Position numbers and translations under genes: made by a program
The notes under the pieces: generated by a model
What the model saw: the letters and a program-made list of their open reading frames with translations, nothing else
Database searches by the model: none
What the model was told of the DNA's origin: nothing
Assembly: GCA_964465145.1 (NCBI GenBank)
Contig: CAYXJR010000009.1
Span: 11,375-75,374 of the forward strand
DNA from: JAUVKA01 sp964465145
GTDB lineage: Bacteria; Bacteroidota; Bacteroidia; Bacteroidales; UBA12481
DNA: 64,000 nt
Reading direction: 5' to 3'
Shown: piece by piece, positions 16,585 to 26,343 of the stretch
How the letters are laid out: every line of letters starts with the position of its first letter
How positions within the stretch are numbered: the first letter of the stretch is position 1

Positions 16585-17034
16585 ATGGCAACAGTTAGAG
16601 TTACAAAAATATTCGGGTTTGAAATGGCTCATGCCCTTTGGGGATATGACGGACTTTGCAAAAACATCCACGGGCATTCCTATATTCTTAAAGTAACGGT
16701 ATCCGGCAAACCAATTGTTGATCCAGCTGATATTAAGGAGGGAATGGTCATTGATTTTGGCGACCTTAAAAGAGTTGCCAAAAAACACATAGTCGATATT
16801 TTTGATCATTGTGTGGTTCTGAATAAAAAAGCCCCGGTTGAAAAGTTTGCTGGTGTAGAGGAGATGTTCGATCGAAAATTATATACTGATTTTCAGCCCA
16901 CAGCCGAAAACCTCGTTATCTACTTTGCTGATATTCTTAACAGAGAACTTCCTGGTGAAGTTAAACTCGAGAGTGTTGTTCTGTTTGAAACAGCGAACAG
17001 TTATGCCGAATGGATTGCAGCAGACCAGCATTAA
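16585..17034 (+). CDS. queD: 6-carboxytetrahydropterin synthase
   Basis: 149 residues, PTPS/QueD fold. It converts 7,8-dihydroneopterin triphosphate to 6-carboxy-5,6,7,8-tetrahydropterin in the queuosine/7-deazaguanine pathway. The zinc ligands and catalytic cysteine are in FEMAHAL and GLCKNIHGHSYILKV (His, Cys, His-x-His). The second catalytic set is FDHCVVLN, and TAENLVIYFADIL with the closing LFETANSYAEW completes the signature. Other queuosine genes are not in the window. It lies 33 bp before polA. Confidence 0.93.
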   Translation: MATVRVTKIFGFEMAHALWGYDGLCKNIHGHSYILKVTVSGKPIVDPADIKEGMVIDFGDLKRVAKKHIVDIFDHCVVLNKKAPVEKFAGVEEMFDRKLYTDFQPTAENLVIYFADILNRELPGEVKLESVVLFETANSYAEWIAADQH

Positions 17035-17067
17035 TAGCAATAATTTTATAGAAACACACTGTTTACT

Positions 17068-19854
17068 ATGGCAAAAAAACTTTTTCTGCTCGATGCCTAT
17101 GCACTTATATATCGTTCATATTACGCCTTTATTAAAAACCCCAGGATCAATTCAAAAGGGATAAACACTTCAGCCCCTTTTGGTTTCACCCTGACTCTTG
17201 ACGAAATACTTCGCAAAGAAAAACCAAGTCATATTGCAGTGGTTTTTGACCCCCCCACTCCCACTTTCCGCCATGAGATGTACCCTGAGTATAAAGCCCA
17301 GCGCCCACCTATGCCAGAAGATCTGAAAGCTTCTGTTCCATTTGTTAAACAAATTATTGAGGCATTTAATATCCCGATTTTGCAAGTTGATGGTTTTGAG
17401 GCAGATGATGTGATTGGAACTATTGCCCATCGTGCCGCCAAAGAAGGATTCTCTGTTTTTATGATGACTCCCGACAAGGATTTTGCTCAGCTGGTTGATG
17501 AAAATATTTTCATGATGCGTCCCAGGCGGTCAGGAAAAGATGCAGAAATCCTTGGATTGCCAGAGATCAGAATTGAGTTTGGGGTGGAACGGGCAGAACA
17601 GGTTATAGATGTGCTGGCACTAATGGGTGATAAGGCCGATAATATTCCCGGAGCCCCGGGGATAGGGCCAAAAACAGCAATGAAATTGATCTCAGAATAT
17701 GGATCCATTGAAAAGATCTATGAAAACCTCGACAAATTAAAACCAAAACAAAAGGAAATCCTCGTTAATTTCCGTGATCAGGTTATGAGAGCTCAGGAAT
17801 TGGTTAGGATCATAAAGGATGTTCCTATTGAATTCCAGCCGGAGGTGATGGTTTTAAATGAACCGGATTTCCGGAAAATCGGTGAATTATTTGATAAGCT
17901 TGAATTTAAAAACCTTGCCAGCAGAATTCTGGCAGATCATGGGGAAAGCCCAAAGGAAAAAATAATTTCTGCTGATCCTGTACAAGGAGATCTTTTCAGC
18001 AACACCACTGTAACTATTGATGTACCAACGATTAGTGATCTTTCAGATATTAAATCAACCGAACACGATTATCAGATAATTGAAAATGATAAAGAGATTT
18101 CAGCATTAGCACAAAAACTTAATGGAGAGCCTGGTTTCTGTTTCGATACAGAAACCACCGGCCTGAATGCCCTGGAGGCTGATCTGGTGGGACTTGCAAT
18201 TAGTTATCGGTCCAAATTTGCATATTATATACCCTTTTCTCATGACCGTTTTGCCACACAAAACAGGCTTGAATTACTACGGCCAGCCCTGGAGAATGCT
18301 TTCACTGAAAAAATTGGTCAAAATATAAAATACGACCTGCAGATCCTCCGCAATTATAATATCGAAATACAGGGCCCTCTTTTTGACACAATGATCGCCC
18401 ACTATCTCCTGCAGCCGGATCGTCGGCATAATCTTAATGAGCTGGCCGAAAATTACCTATCCTATAAAATGGTACCTATTGAATCTCTTATAGGGGAAAA
18501 AGGAGTAAACCAGAAGAACATGAGACAGGTATCACTTGATCTGCTGAGGGAATATGCAGGTGAAGACGCTGATATTACTTTCCAACTTAAATCAATCTTT
18601 GAAAAAGAGCTGGAAAAGCAAAACCTTATGCGTGTATTTCGTGAGGTGGAAATGCCTCTTATACCAGTGCTGGCTGATATGGAGCGTGAAGGAATTAAGA
18701 TGGAAGTTACTTCCCTTAAAGGATTTGCCGAAGAACTCCGTTCCGACATCCTGAGGCTTGAAAAGGAAATCATTGATATTGTAGGATTTTCTTTCAACAT
18801 ATCTTCGCCAAAACAATTGGGTGGCGTTCTTTTTGACCGGCTTAAAATAATTCCTGCCCCGAACAGGACAAAAAGCAATCATTATCCAACGGGTGAGGAG
18901 GTTTTGGTAAGGCTTGCATCAAAACACCCCATTATTAATAAAATACTGCAGTTCAGGGGGTTAAAAAAACTGCTTAATACTTATGTTGAGGCTCTGCCTG
19001 AACTGGTTAATCAGCGAACGGGAAAAATACACACTTCTTTCATGCAGGCTGTTGCATCAACCGGCCGCCTGAGTTCCGTCAATCCAAACCTTCAGAATAT
19101 TCCCATTCGGGAAGCCAGAGGCCGGGAAATTCGCAAGGCTTTTGTTCCATCGGGGAGTGATCACTTATTTCTATCGGCCGATTATTCTCAGGTTGAATTA
19201 AGGCTGATAGCCCATATGAGCGGGGATGAAAACATGCAGGCTGCATTCAACAGGAGTGAGGACATACACACAGCCACGGCGGCTCTGATCAATGGCATTA
19301 AGATCGAAAAAGTAACCAGGGAGATGAGAAGCCAGGCAAAAACAGCCAATTTTGGCATCATTTACGGAATATCATCCTTCGGGTTGGCCCAACGCTTAAA
19401 TATCCCCAGAAAAGACGCCAAGGCGCTTATTGATGGGTATTTTCGTTCATATCCAAAGATAAAAACCTATATGGATTCTAATATCCAGAAGGCCCGGGAG
19501 GATGGATTTGTTTCAACCATTATGGGCAGGAGGAGGTATTTGCCAGATATTCACTCCCAGAATGCAATTGTACGCGGTAATGCCGAGCGGAATGCTATCA
19601 ATGCTCCTGTTCAGGGATCAGCAGCAGACTTAATAAAAATTGCCATGATAAAGATTTTCAAACGATTTAGGGAAGAAAAACTTCGTGCCAAAATGTTGAT
19701 CCAGGTTCATGATGAACTGAACTTCGATGTTCCTGAAGCTGAATTGAATGCGGTGAGAAATATTGTCAGGTATGAAATGGAACATGCATTCCGGATTAAT
19801 GTTCCTCTGGTGGTGGACATTGGGATTGGGCAGAATTGGTTTGAGGCCCATTAA
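17068..19854 (+). CDS. polA: DNA polymerase I
   Basis: 928 residues, full-length three-domain Pol I. The 5'-3' exonuclease domain (about 1-300) has LLDAYALIYRS, FEADDVIGT and the acidic DNIPGAPGIGPKTA. The 3'-5' proofreading domain (about 330-520) has an intact Exo I motif, CFDTETTGL, with Exo III GEDADITFQ, so proofreading is probably active. The polymerase domain has motif A SADYSQVELRLIAH, motif B RSQAKTANFGIIYG and motif C VHDELNFDVP. Functions in Okazaki fragment maturation and excision-repair gap filling. The stop is followed 13 bp later by the mobA start. Confidence 0.98.
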   Translation: MAKKLFLLDAYALIYRSYYAFIKNPRINSKGINTSAPFGFTLTLDEILRKEKPSHIAVVFDPPTPTFRHEMYPEYKAQRPPMPEDLKASVPFVKQIIEAFNIPILQVDGFEADDVIGTIAHRAAKEGFSVFMMTPDKDFAQLVDENIFMMRPRRSGKDAEILGLPEIRIEFGVERAEQVIDVLALMGDKADNIPGAPGIGPKTAMKLISEYGSIEKIYENLDKLKPKQKEILVNFRDQVMRAQELVRIIKDVPIEFQPEVMVLNEPDFRKIGELFDKLEFKNLASRILADHGESPKEKIISADPVQGDLFSNTTVTIDVPTISDLSDIKSTEHDYQIIENDKEISALAQKLNGEPGFCFDTETTGLNALEADLVGLAISYRSKFAYYIPFSHDRFATQNRLELLRPALENAFTEKIGQNIKYDLQILRNYNIEIQGPLFDTMIAHYLLQPDRRHNLNELAENYLSYKMVPIESLIGEKGVNQKNMRQVSLDLLREYAGEDADITFQLKSIFEKELEKQNLMRVFREVEMPLIPVLADMEREGIKMEVTSLKGFAEELRSDILRLEKEIIDIVGFSFNISSPKQLGGVLFDRLKIIPAPNRTKSNHYPTGEEVLVRLASKHPIINKILQFRGLKKLLNTYVEALPELVNQRTGKIHTSFMQAVASTGRLSSVNPNLQNIPIREARGREIRKAFVPSGSDHLFLSADYSQVELRLIAHMSGDENMQAAFNRSEDIHTATAALINGIKIEKVTREMRSQAKTANFGIIYGISSFGLAQRLNIPRKDAKALIDGYFRSYPKIKTYMDSNIQKAREDGFVSTIMGRRRYLPDIHSQNAIVRGNAERNAINAPVQGSAADLIKIAMIKIFKRFREEKLRAKMLIQVHDELNFDVPEAELNAVRNIVRYEMEHAFRINVPLVVDIGIGQNWFEAH

Positions 19855-19867
19855 ACACTTCAGTAAA

Positions 19868-20452
19868 ATGGAGATACGGGGCGATATCACGGGAATAATC
19901 ATGGCTGGAGGACAAAACCTCAGGATGGGGCGGAACAAAGCATTTATCATCTGGCGGGGAAAACGGCTTTTGGATTGGGTTTATGATGCTATTAGGCCCC
20001 TGTGTACTAAAATAATTATTTCTGCAAATGATGAGAATTCCTCATATCCCGAAGCATTAGTAGTTCCTGACCGTTACCAAAGAATAGGCCCGATTGCTGG
20101 TATCGAAGCCGGCCTTACACACAGCAATACTGAAATGAATATCATCGTAAGCTGTGATACACCTATGTTGTCCACTGCCTTTTTCAGATACATGATTAAA
20201 CAGCACCAGAAGTTTGATATCTCCATTCCCATACACGATGGTGTAAATGAGCCATTAATCGGGATATATAACAGGTCTGTTCTGCCGAGGTTTCAGGATG
20301 CTATTTCCAGGGGGCTGTATAAGCCGCCTCCAATAATAAAATCCTGTAATTTTCAGGAAGTACCTATTAATCAGGAAATGAACTTTTATCAGCCCGACCT
20401 GTTCTTAAACTTAAACAAGCCGGAAGACCTGAAAAATATATCTAATAAATAA
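19868..20452 (+). CDS. mobA: Molybdenum cofactor guanylyltransferase
   Basis: 194 residues. Nucleotidyltransferase that attaches GMP to Mo-molybdopterin to give the MGD cofactor of DMSO-reductase-family enzymes. The N-terminal signature IIMAGGQNLRMGRNKAF is nearly the textbook LAGGxSxRMGxdK, followed by LVVPDRYQRIGPIAGIEAGL and the metal-binding VSCDTPML. The frame is open upstream into polA, but the ATG at 19868 is the natural start. The presence of mobA implies at least one bis-MGD molybdenum or tungsten oxidoreductase elsewhere in the genome; none is in this window. Confidence 0.92.
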   Translation: MEIRGDITGIIMAGGQNLRMGRNKAFIIWRGKRLLDWVYDAIRPLCTKIIISANDENSSYPEALVVPDRYQRIGPIAGIEAGLTHSNTEMNIIVSCDTPMLSTAFFRYMIKQHQKFDISIPIHDGVNEPLIGIYNRSVLPRFQDAISRGLYKPPPIIKSCNFQEVPINQEMNFYQPDLFLNLNKPEDLKNISNK

Positions 20453-20632
20453 AAGTATCCCGCTCTTGCTGATCGCCAATACAGCAAAGCCGTTAACCAG
20501 GAATTCGTGACACAGGAAGCAGTCTTTTGCGGCACTGGAGGATTGTGTAGAACAGATAAAGTTGAAGCTTCCTGTATGGAAGAAAGAGATCTTCACCGAT
20601 GGCAGCCATACCTGGAAAGATATTTGATCCTT

Positions 20633-22312
20633 TTACGGGTTTTCCGGAAGATCTTTGATAGTCCTTGAAGTAGCCAACAGCTCTCTATAAGCATCCTTAT
20701 CACCAAGAATTTCCTGGGCTTTTTTGAGAACCGGGTCTGTTAAAAGACTGTATTCCATCCTACCCTTAATATAGAAGTACCTGCTTATTATTTCTTCAGA
20801 TAACAGATTAATCAATTCCTCCCTGAATATTTCCAGGTCTTTCTCCGGATCGTGTGCAAGTTTTTCCTCTAAAACCTTGAGGTCCTCCTCAACCAGATTG
20901 TAATATTTTTCTTTTCTGGCTGTCGAAATAAGTTGTTTTAATTCATTTTCGGTTCCAGTTTGATAGGTAAAGTGGTCTTGCAAAAGAGTTTGTTTAAATC
21001 GGCCAAATTCCCCGGGAGGAAGGTTAAAGTTGGTTACTGATTGGATATTATCATTTGTATTACGATATTCCGTGGCAAAATTAAAAAATTTATTCTGGTA
21101 TATCATAGCCGTGGCCACCTTGCTCAGATAACGGTTTTCCAACTGCACATCTGGTAATACACCACCGCCGTCAAAAACGGTTCGCCCTCCATGTGTTTTA
21201 AATTCAGAAATAAGGGAGTCAGGTATTTTACCAACACTGCCATCCTCCCTCCGGTTAGAATAATCCAGAGCCTGGATACAACGACCACTGGGAATATAAT
21301 ATTTTGCTGTTGTAAGCTTCAATTTGGAATTGTAAGAAAGATCTCTTGTGGTCTGAACCAGGCCTTTCCCGAATGTTCGCTGGCCGATGATCACCCCACG
21401 GTCGAGGTCCTGCATAGCACCTGCAATTATTTCTGAAGCAGAAGCAGAAGATGAATTGACTAAAACAGCGATCGGGATCAGGGTATCCACGGCTTCTTTA
21501 CGGCAATAATAGGTCTTATCCCACTGTCTTGCTTTACCCCTGGTACTAACAATTTCCTGGTTACGTGGAACAAATATGTTCATGATATCCACTGCTTCTA
21601 TAAGCAGCCCCCCGGGATTGCTTCTGAGGTCAAGAACGATTTTGTCGGCCCCCAGTTTTTTCAAATTCTGATAGGCATTCAGCACCTCCTGAGAGGCACC
21701 CATGGTAAATCCTGATAAGCGAATATACCCGGCTCCATCGTCCAGCAGTTTATAGAAAGGGACATTGTCCATCTTTATTTTTTCCCTATAAAGGTCCACG
21801 GTAATCTTCTCATCAGTAAATGGCCTCTCTACAGATACTTCCACCTTGGTTCCCACCTGGCCCTTCATCAGGTCGCTGATCTCTTTGGAGCTTTTTCCCT
21901 CTACAGAGCGACCATCAATTTTTTTAATTATATCACCAGCCCGGAGGTTAGCTTTTTGGGCAGGAAATCCTTCGTATGGGTCGGTTATTACCACGTCGTC
22001 CCCAAACTTGCTGATCATTGCACCCAATCCGCCATACTCTCCGGTTGTCATCAACTCAAGGTCTTCCATTCTGGACTCCGGGACATAAACCGTGTAGGGA
22101 TCAAGTGTTCGAAGCATCTCATCGATACTTGTCTTGATCATCTCCCCCGGATCTGTTTCATCAACATAAAAAAGGTTTAGTTCCCGCATAAGGGTATGGT
22201 ATATGTCGAGGTTTTTTACCAGTTCAAAATCCTTATCCTGAAAACCGGTAAAGACCAGGGGCAACATTAATAATATCAATGCTAATCCAATTGCTCTAAT
22301 CGATTTTTTCAT
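20633..22312 (-). CDS. C-terminal processing protease, S41 family, with PDZ domain
   Basis: 559 residues. A signal anchor (about 7-23) places it in the periplasm. A PDZ domain (about 90-175; GGLGAMISK, AGDIIKKIDGRSV) precedes the S41 catalytic core, with LDLRSNPGGLL, the nucleophile Ser in NSSSASASEIIAGA and the general-base Lys in GQRTFGKGLVQ. An additional helical C-terminal region of about 170 residues is typical of the CTP-3 type in Bacteroidota. It processes or degrades periplasmic proteins from their C termini. It is the last gene of a run hemD-rnpA-yidD-ctp, 30 bp after yidD. Confidence 0.95.
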   Translation of the reverse strand: MKKSIRAIGLALILLMLPLVFTGFQDKDFELVKNLDIYHTLMRELNLFYVDETDPGEMIKTSIDEMLRTLDPYTVYVPESRMEDLELMTTGEYGGLGAMISKFGDDVVITDPYEGFPAQKANLRAGDIIKKIDGRSVEGKSSKEISDLMKGQVGTKVEVSVERPFTDEKITVDLYREKIKMDNVPFYKLLDDGAGYIRLSGFTMGASQEVLNAYQNLKKLGADKIVLDLRSNPGGLLIEAVDIMNIFVPRNQEIVSTRGKARQWDKTYYCRKEAVDTLIPIAVLVNSSSASASEIIAGAMQDLDRGVIIGQRTFGKGLVQTTRDLSYNSKLKLTTAKYYIPSGRCIQALDYSNRREDGSVGKIPDSLISEFKTHGGRTVFDGGGVLPDVQLENRYLSKVATAMIYQNKFFNFATEYRNTNDNIQSVTNFNLPPGEFGRFKQTLLQDHFTYQTGTENELKQLISTARKEKYYNLVEEDLKVLEEKLAHDPEKDLEIFREELINLLSEEIISRYFYIKGRMEYSLLTDPVLKKAQEILGDKDAYRELLATSRTIKDLPENP

Positions 22313-22342
22313 CTGTCTGTAATTATAAAATTTCTGAAAGAA

Positions 22343-22594
22343 TCATGGTACAGGATCATATCCATGGCCGCCCCATGGATTACAACTCAATACCCTTTTA
22401 ATACTCAGAAAAAGTCCTTTAATTGGACCGTGTTTTTTTAATGCCTCAATGCAATAGGCTGAACATGTGGGTGTATACCGGCATACTCCCGGAAATAAAG
22501 GTGATATGGAAAGCTTGTAAAACTTGACCAAAAGGATAAACACCCAGGCAATTCCCTTTCCTAATCCTTTTATTATTGCTTTAAGCACCTTCAT
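22343..22594 (-). CDS. yidD: Membrane protein insertion efficiency factor YidD
   Basis: 83 residues from ATG 22594; the start overlaps the end of rnpA by 14 bp, and an AGAAG ribosome-binding site lies just before it. An amphipathic N-terminal helix (FILLVKFYKLSISPLFPG) is followed by the invariant CRYTPTCSAYCIEALKKHG and CNPWGGHGYDPVP, which are diagnostic of YidD (PF01809). It assists YidC-dependent insertion at the inner membrane. Classical rpmH-rnpA-yidD-yidC order is not kept here: no rpmH or yidC is adjacent, and hemD precedes rnpA, as in other Bacteroidales. Confidence 0.95.
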   Translation of the reverse strand: MKVLKAIIKGLGKGIAWVFILLVKFYKLSISPLFPGVCRYTPTCSAYCIEALKKHGPIKGLFLSIKRVLSCNPWGGHGYDPVP

Positions 22595-22988
22595 AAACAC
22601 TTCTTGCAAGTTCTTCCTTTAAACGGCTTAAAATTATTATTATTTTTTCCTCGATTTCCAGGTAACTTCTGATGTCGGAGGCAGTATAGATCAGTATAAA
22701 GACGATTTGAATATTGAGTTCTTCCAGTTTGAGATATAGTTCTGTTTTATTTTTCCGATAGGCCTCCCGAATACGTCTTTTCAACAAATTTCGCTGAACG
22801 GCTTTTCGAAAGAGCCTCTTCTTAACCGAAATTGTGATTTGTGCCGGATGGACCAATGGTTCAGAAACAGGTATCCACACCAGCCTGAACGGAAAGGAAT
22901 AAAAGGATTTGCCTGTCCGGAATAATTCCTCGATATACTTTTTTCTGCAAAGCCTTTCCGACTTCCGGAATCGTTGATCTGTTATCAT
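22581..22988 (-). CDS. rnpA: Ribonuclease P protein component
   Basis: 135 residues. Small basic protein that binds the RNase P RNA and helps 5' maturation of tRNA precursors. The RNR signature is present as NLLKRRIREAYRKNK (about residues 66-80), with the N-terminal FRKSERLCRKKYIEELF and the ITISVKKRLFRKAVQRN strand-turn also typical. It lies 25 bp after hemD and overlaps yidD, so it is translated from the same message. Confidence 0.93.
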   Translation of the reverse strand: MITDQRFRKSERLCRKKYIEELFRTGKSFYSFPFRLVWIPVSEPLVHPAQITISVKKRLFRKAVQRNLLKRRIREAYRKNKTELYLKLEELNIQIVFILIYTASDIRSYLEIEEKIIIILSRLKEELARSVYEGA

Positions 22989-23013
22989 CCCGGATCTTGT
23001 TTTTGGGATACTG

Positions 23014-23769
23014 CTATTTAGCAGCTTTCCTGTTTTTCTCGGTTATAAAATTATCCAGGGCCATAGTCATGGATGGAAATTCCGGGCTCGGTACTTTGAT
23101 ATTTACATCCAGTTGGGCCTCTCTGGCTGCTTTAATAGTGCTTGTGCCAAAAGCGGCTATTTTGATGTTATGTTGTTTGAAATCAGGAAAATTAGCCATC
23201 AAGGAAGATATACCAGACGGACTGTAAAACACCAGCAGATCATAATCAATAAGTTTAAGGTCAGAAAGATCAGAACTTATTGTTTTATAAAGCACCGCCA
23301 TTGTATGGTTTATCTTATGTTTGCTTAGGAGCTTTGGAATTTCCTCGTTATGAACATCAGACACCGGAACAAGAAATTTTTCCTCGTTATGCTTAACCAG
23401 AATATCCATTAAATCGGTAAATCGTTTCTGCCCGTAAAAAACCTTCCTTTTCCTGTATACTATATATTTCTGCAGGTAAACAGCTATGGATTCGGAATTG
23501 CAAAAATATTTCATAGTATCGGGAACCTGAATCCTAACTTCCTCACATATTCTGAAATAATGATCAATGGCCGTCCGGCTGGTAAAGATCACGGCTGAAT
23601 TATCGAGTATATTTACCCTGCTAGCCCGAAAATCTTTTCCAGTAACTCCTTCCACCTGGATGAACTGCCTGAAATCCAATTTAACCTTGTGTTTTTCCGA
23701 TAGGTCAAAATAGGGGGATTTTTCTGTGCAGGGCTTTGGCTGCGAAATGAGAATTTTCTTGATCTTCAT
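23014..23769 (-). CDS. hemD: Uroporphyrinogen-III synthase
   Basis: 251 residues. Two-domain HEM4 fold (PF02602) that closes hydroxymethylbilane to uroporphyrinogen III in heme/siroheme synthesis. Sequence is divergent as usual for HemD; recognisable blocks are ILISQPKPCTEKSPYFDL at the N terminus, VIFTSRTAIDHYFRI, YDLLVFYSPSGISSLMANF and IAAFGTSTIKAAREA. No other heme gene is adjacent (hemW lies 17 kb away). The DUF4271 gene 36 bp upstream and rnpA downstream form a neighbourhood common in Bacteroidales. Confidence 0.88.
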   Translation of the reverse strand: MKIKKILISQPKPCTEKSPYFDLSEKHKVKLDFRQFIQVEGVTGKDFRASRVNILDNSAVIFTSRTAIDHYFRICEEVRIQVPDTMKYFCNSESIAVYLQKYIVYRKRKVFYGQKRFTDLMDILVKHNEEKFLVPVSDVHNEEIPKLLSKHKINHTMAVLYKTISSDLSDLKLIDYDLLVFYSPSGISSLMANFPDFKQHNIKIAAFGTSTIKAAREAQLDVNIKVPSPEFPSMTMALDNFITEKNRKAAK

Positions 23770-23805
23770 AATGTGGTTTTGGCTGTTACAAACACTCGGT
23801 CCTTT

Positions 23806-24498
23806 TTACTCCCTCAAAAAACAAATAACCTTCCAAATAATCAGAATCGGTAAAATTTCAAGGGTACAAAGGTACAAAATCCCGTAATAAATAGAAATAC
23901 GATGCTGTAGGAGAAACATAAAACCTTTTACGTAATTCATTATCAACATTATTACGAGTAAGGCCATGCCTATGTAAAGAGCCAATTCATCAATTGGGTG
24001 CAAAAGAAAAGCAGAAGCTGCCGAGAATGGGAGAAGGAAAAAACCGAAATTTTTATGATTGATTAACCACTGATGATTTATTTGAATTGATGCCTCTGTA
24101 TTATTTCCGGATTTACCGAGAATACCAATAATAAAGTATTTTGCTCCGGCAATCACAATTACCGTTAGGGTGGTCAGGGCCCACCCGTAGAAATTTTCAG
24201 GTAATTGTGCTATCAAATCAAAATGAGTAAGAAAAAGGTATACGAACAAGCCTATTGAGAATGCGGCCAAAACATTAAGCGATACAGCAGCCTGAAGCAA
24301 AAGGACATTCTTCTCATATATAAGTTTTTGTGCTTCCTGGCTATATAACATTGCCCGTCGGTACTTCCGCCAATACTTGCCAAAGATCATTTTAACACAT
24401 ACATATGCAACAGCCAGAACCAAAAAGAATGCGATCAACCAATCCTGATTATCAGAATTACGTATCATCTCATTTAAAAAAGGCTCCGTCTGTTTCAT
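23806..24498 (-). CDS. DUF4271 integral membrane protein
   Basis: 230 residues with about six or seven membrane helices and the spacing of DUF4271 (PF14093), a family essentially restricted to Bacteroidota. The N-terminal cytoplasmic stretch FGKYWRKYRRAMLYSQEAQ is characteristic. Function is unknown; its constant place next to hemD is the only clue. It follows uvrC by 12 bp in the same direction. Confidence 0.82.
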   Translation of the reverse strand: MKQTEPFLNEMIRNSDNQDWLIAFFLVLAVAYVCVKMIFGKYWRKYRRAMLYSQEAQKLIYEKNVLLLQAAVSLNVLAAFSIGLFVYLFLTHFDLIAQLPENFYGWALTTLTVIVIAGAKYFIIGILGKSGNNTEASIQINHQWLINHKNFGFFLLPFSAASAFLLHPIDELALYIGMALLVIMLIMNYVKGFMFLLQHRISIYYGILYLCTLEILPILIIWKVICFLRE

Positions 24499-24510
24499 CT
24501 CATTATAAAA

Positions 24511-26337
24511 TTATTTGGTTGATTTGGAAAAATACACCTTTAACGTCCTGGCCCTGGCTGCTCCGATAACCGTTTCCAGTTCTTCACGGCTTGCCATACG
24601 AATATCCTCGACCGAATCAAAATGGTTCAGCAAAACCTCTCTGGTCTTTTCACCAATGCCCTTTATATCATCGAGTTCTGAATGCACCAGGTCCTTTTCC
24701 CTACGGCCCCTATGATGAGAAATACCAAAACGATGAGCTTCATTGCGCATATGCTGAATCAATTTTAGGCTCTCCGAGTTTTTATCAAGATAAAGAGGTA
24801 CTGGATCTCCTGGAAAATAGATCTCTTCAAGCCTTTTTGCTATGCCAATAAGGGTGATTTTCCCTCTTAGTTTAAGTTCTTCCAGGCTTTTCATAGCTGC
24901 ACTGAGCTGACCTTTTCCTCCATCAACAATTATCAGTTGAGGTAAATTTTGATTTTCATCCAACAGCCGCCTGTAACGCCTGAAAACCACTTCCGTCATA
25001 GAGGCGAAATCATCGGCACCCGTTACGGTTTTTATATTGTAATGCCTGTAGTCTGACTTGCTGGGGTTTGCATTTTTAAACACTACACAAGCGGCAACAG
25101 GATTTGAGCCCTGTATATTAGAATTATCGAAGCATTCAATATGGGAAGGCAGATGTTCCATTCGCAGATCCTTACGCAGTGTTTCCAGTTTCCGGCTAAC
25201 CCTTGATGCCGGCAGGTGTTTTATCTGTTGTTTTTGTCGTTCCAGGCGGAAGTATTTTGCATTTCGTGTTGAAAGATCCAGCAGGGTTTTTTTATCTCCC
25301 CTCTGGGGAATGTGCACTTTTACCTGGTTAAAAGGATAATGAACCGGTATAGGCACCACAAGCTCCCCAGCCCGACTCTTTATTCGTTCGCGTATTTCCA
25401 CTATGGCCATAGACAGCAGCTCTTCATCTGTTTCATCCAGGCGTTTTTTTAGCTCAATAGAATGTGCCTGAATTACAGCACCTCGCACTACTTTAAGAAA
25501 ATTAACATAACCAGCTCTTTCATCGCTGACAATCGAGAACACATCAAGGTCCTTAATCCGGTTGTTGACGATAGTTGACTTTGCCTGGAAACGCCGGAGC
25601 ATTTCCAACTGCTCGTTTACCCGGGCTGCTTCCTCATATAGGTATGATTCGGAAAGTTGTTTTATCTTTCCCTCAAGGGTTTTCAATACAGATTGGGTGT
25701 GCCCGTTAAGAATTTGCCCTATGTGGCCAATCTGCTCATCATAGTTTTCCTCCGTTTGACTACCCACACAGGGCCCCAGACAATTCCCTATATGATACTC
25801 CAGGCAAACCTTGTATTTCCCTGATATAATATGTTCCTGATTCAGATTCAGGCTGCAGGTTCTTATTTTGTACATGCCCCGAACCAGTTCGATCATGCTT
25901 TTCCATATTCTGCCAGATGTATAAGGACCAAAATACAGTGAACCATCCCTTATTATTTTCCTGCTTGTAAAAACCCGAGGGAAAGGTTCATTACTGATGC
26001 AGATCCATGGAAAGGTCTTATCGTCCTTCAGCAACACGTTATATCGTGGCAAATGCTTCTTTATCAAGTTGTTTTCAAGAAGCAATGCATCGCTTTCAGT
26101 ATCCACTACCAGATGCTCCACCTTATTTATCTTCCTCACCAGAACCGCCAGCTTCGCATTGTCGGGCAGCTTGCTGAAATACGATGAAACCCGCTTCCTG
26201 AGGTTCTTTGCCTTGCCTATATATATAATCCTATTGTCCCGGTCAATGAACTGGTAAATCCCCGGTTTTTCAGGGAGGTTTCTAATCTGCTCCCTTATGA
26301 AGTCTGATGGTGTGAATTTGTTATATAATGCTGCCAC
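24511..26337 (-). CDS. uvrC: Excinuclease ABC subunit C
   Basis: 608 residues. Dual-incision nuclease of nucleotide excision repair. The N-terminal GIY-YIG domain (PGIYQFIDRDNRIIYIGKAK, about 24-43; RKRVSSYF) makes the 3' cut. A UVR motif lies around 205-240 and the RNase H-like domain follows (ECFDNSNIQGSNPVAACVVF; IIVDGGKGQLSAA). The C-terminal tandem helix-hairpin-helix is visible as LDDIKGIGEKTREVLLNHFDS. Full length. The start is 6 bp after the ade stop, so it is probably co-transcribed with ade. Confidence 0.97.
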   Translation of the reverse strand: MAALYNKFTPSDFIREQIRNLPEKPGIYQFIDRDNRIIYIGKAKNLRKRVSSYFSKLPDNAKLAVLVRKINKVEHLVVDTESDALLLENNLIKKHLPRYNVLLKDDKTFPWICISNEPFPRVFTSRKIIRDGSLYFGPYTSGRIWKSMIELVRGMYKIRTCSLNLNQEHIISGKYKVCLEYHIGNCLGPCVGSQTEENYDEQIGHIGQILNGHTQSVLKTLEGKIKQLSESYLYEEAARVNEQLEMLRRFQAKSTIVNNRIKDLDVFSIVSDERAGYVNFLKVVRGAVIQAHSIELKKRLDETDEELLSMAIVEIRERIKSRAGELVVPIPVHYPFNQVKVHIPQRGDKKTLLDLSTRNAKYFRLERQKQQIKHLPASRVSRKLETLRKDLRMEHLPSHIECFDNSNIQGSNPVAACVVFKNANPSKSDYRHYNIKTVTGADDFASMTEVVFRRYRRLLDENQNLPQLIIVDGGKGQLSAAMKSLEELKLRGKITLIGIAKRLEEIYFPGDPVPLYLDKNSESLKLIQHMRNEAHRFGISHHRGRREKDLVHSELDDIKGIGEKTREVLLNHFDSVEDIRMASREELETVIGAARARTLKVYFSKSTK

Positions 26338-26343
26338 AGCAAA

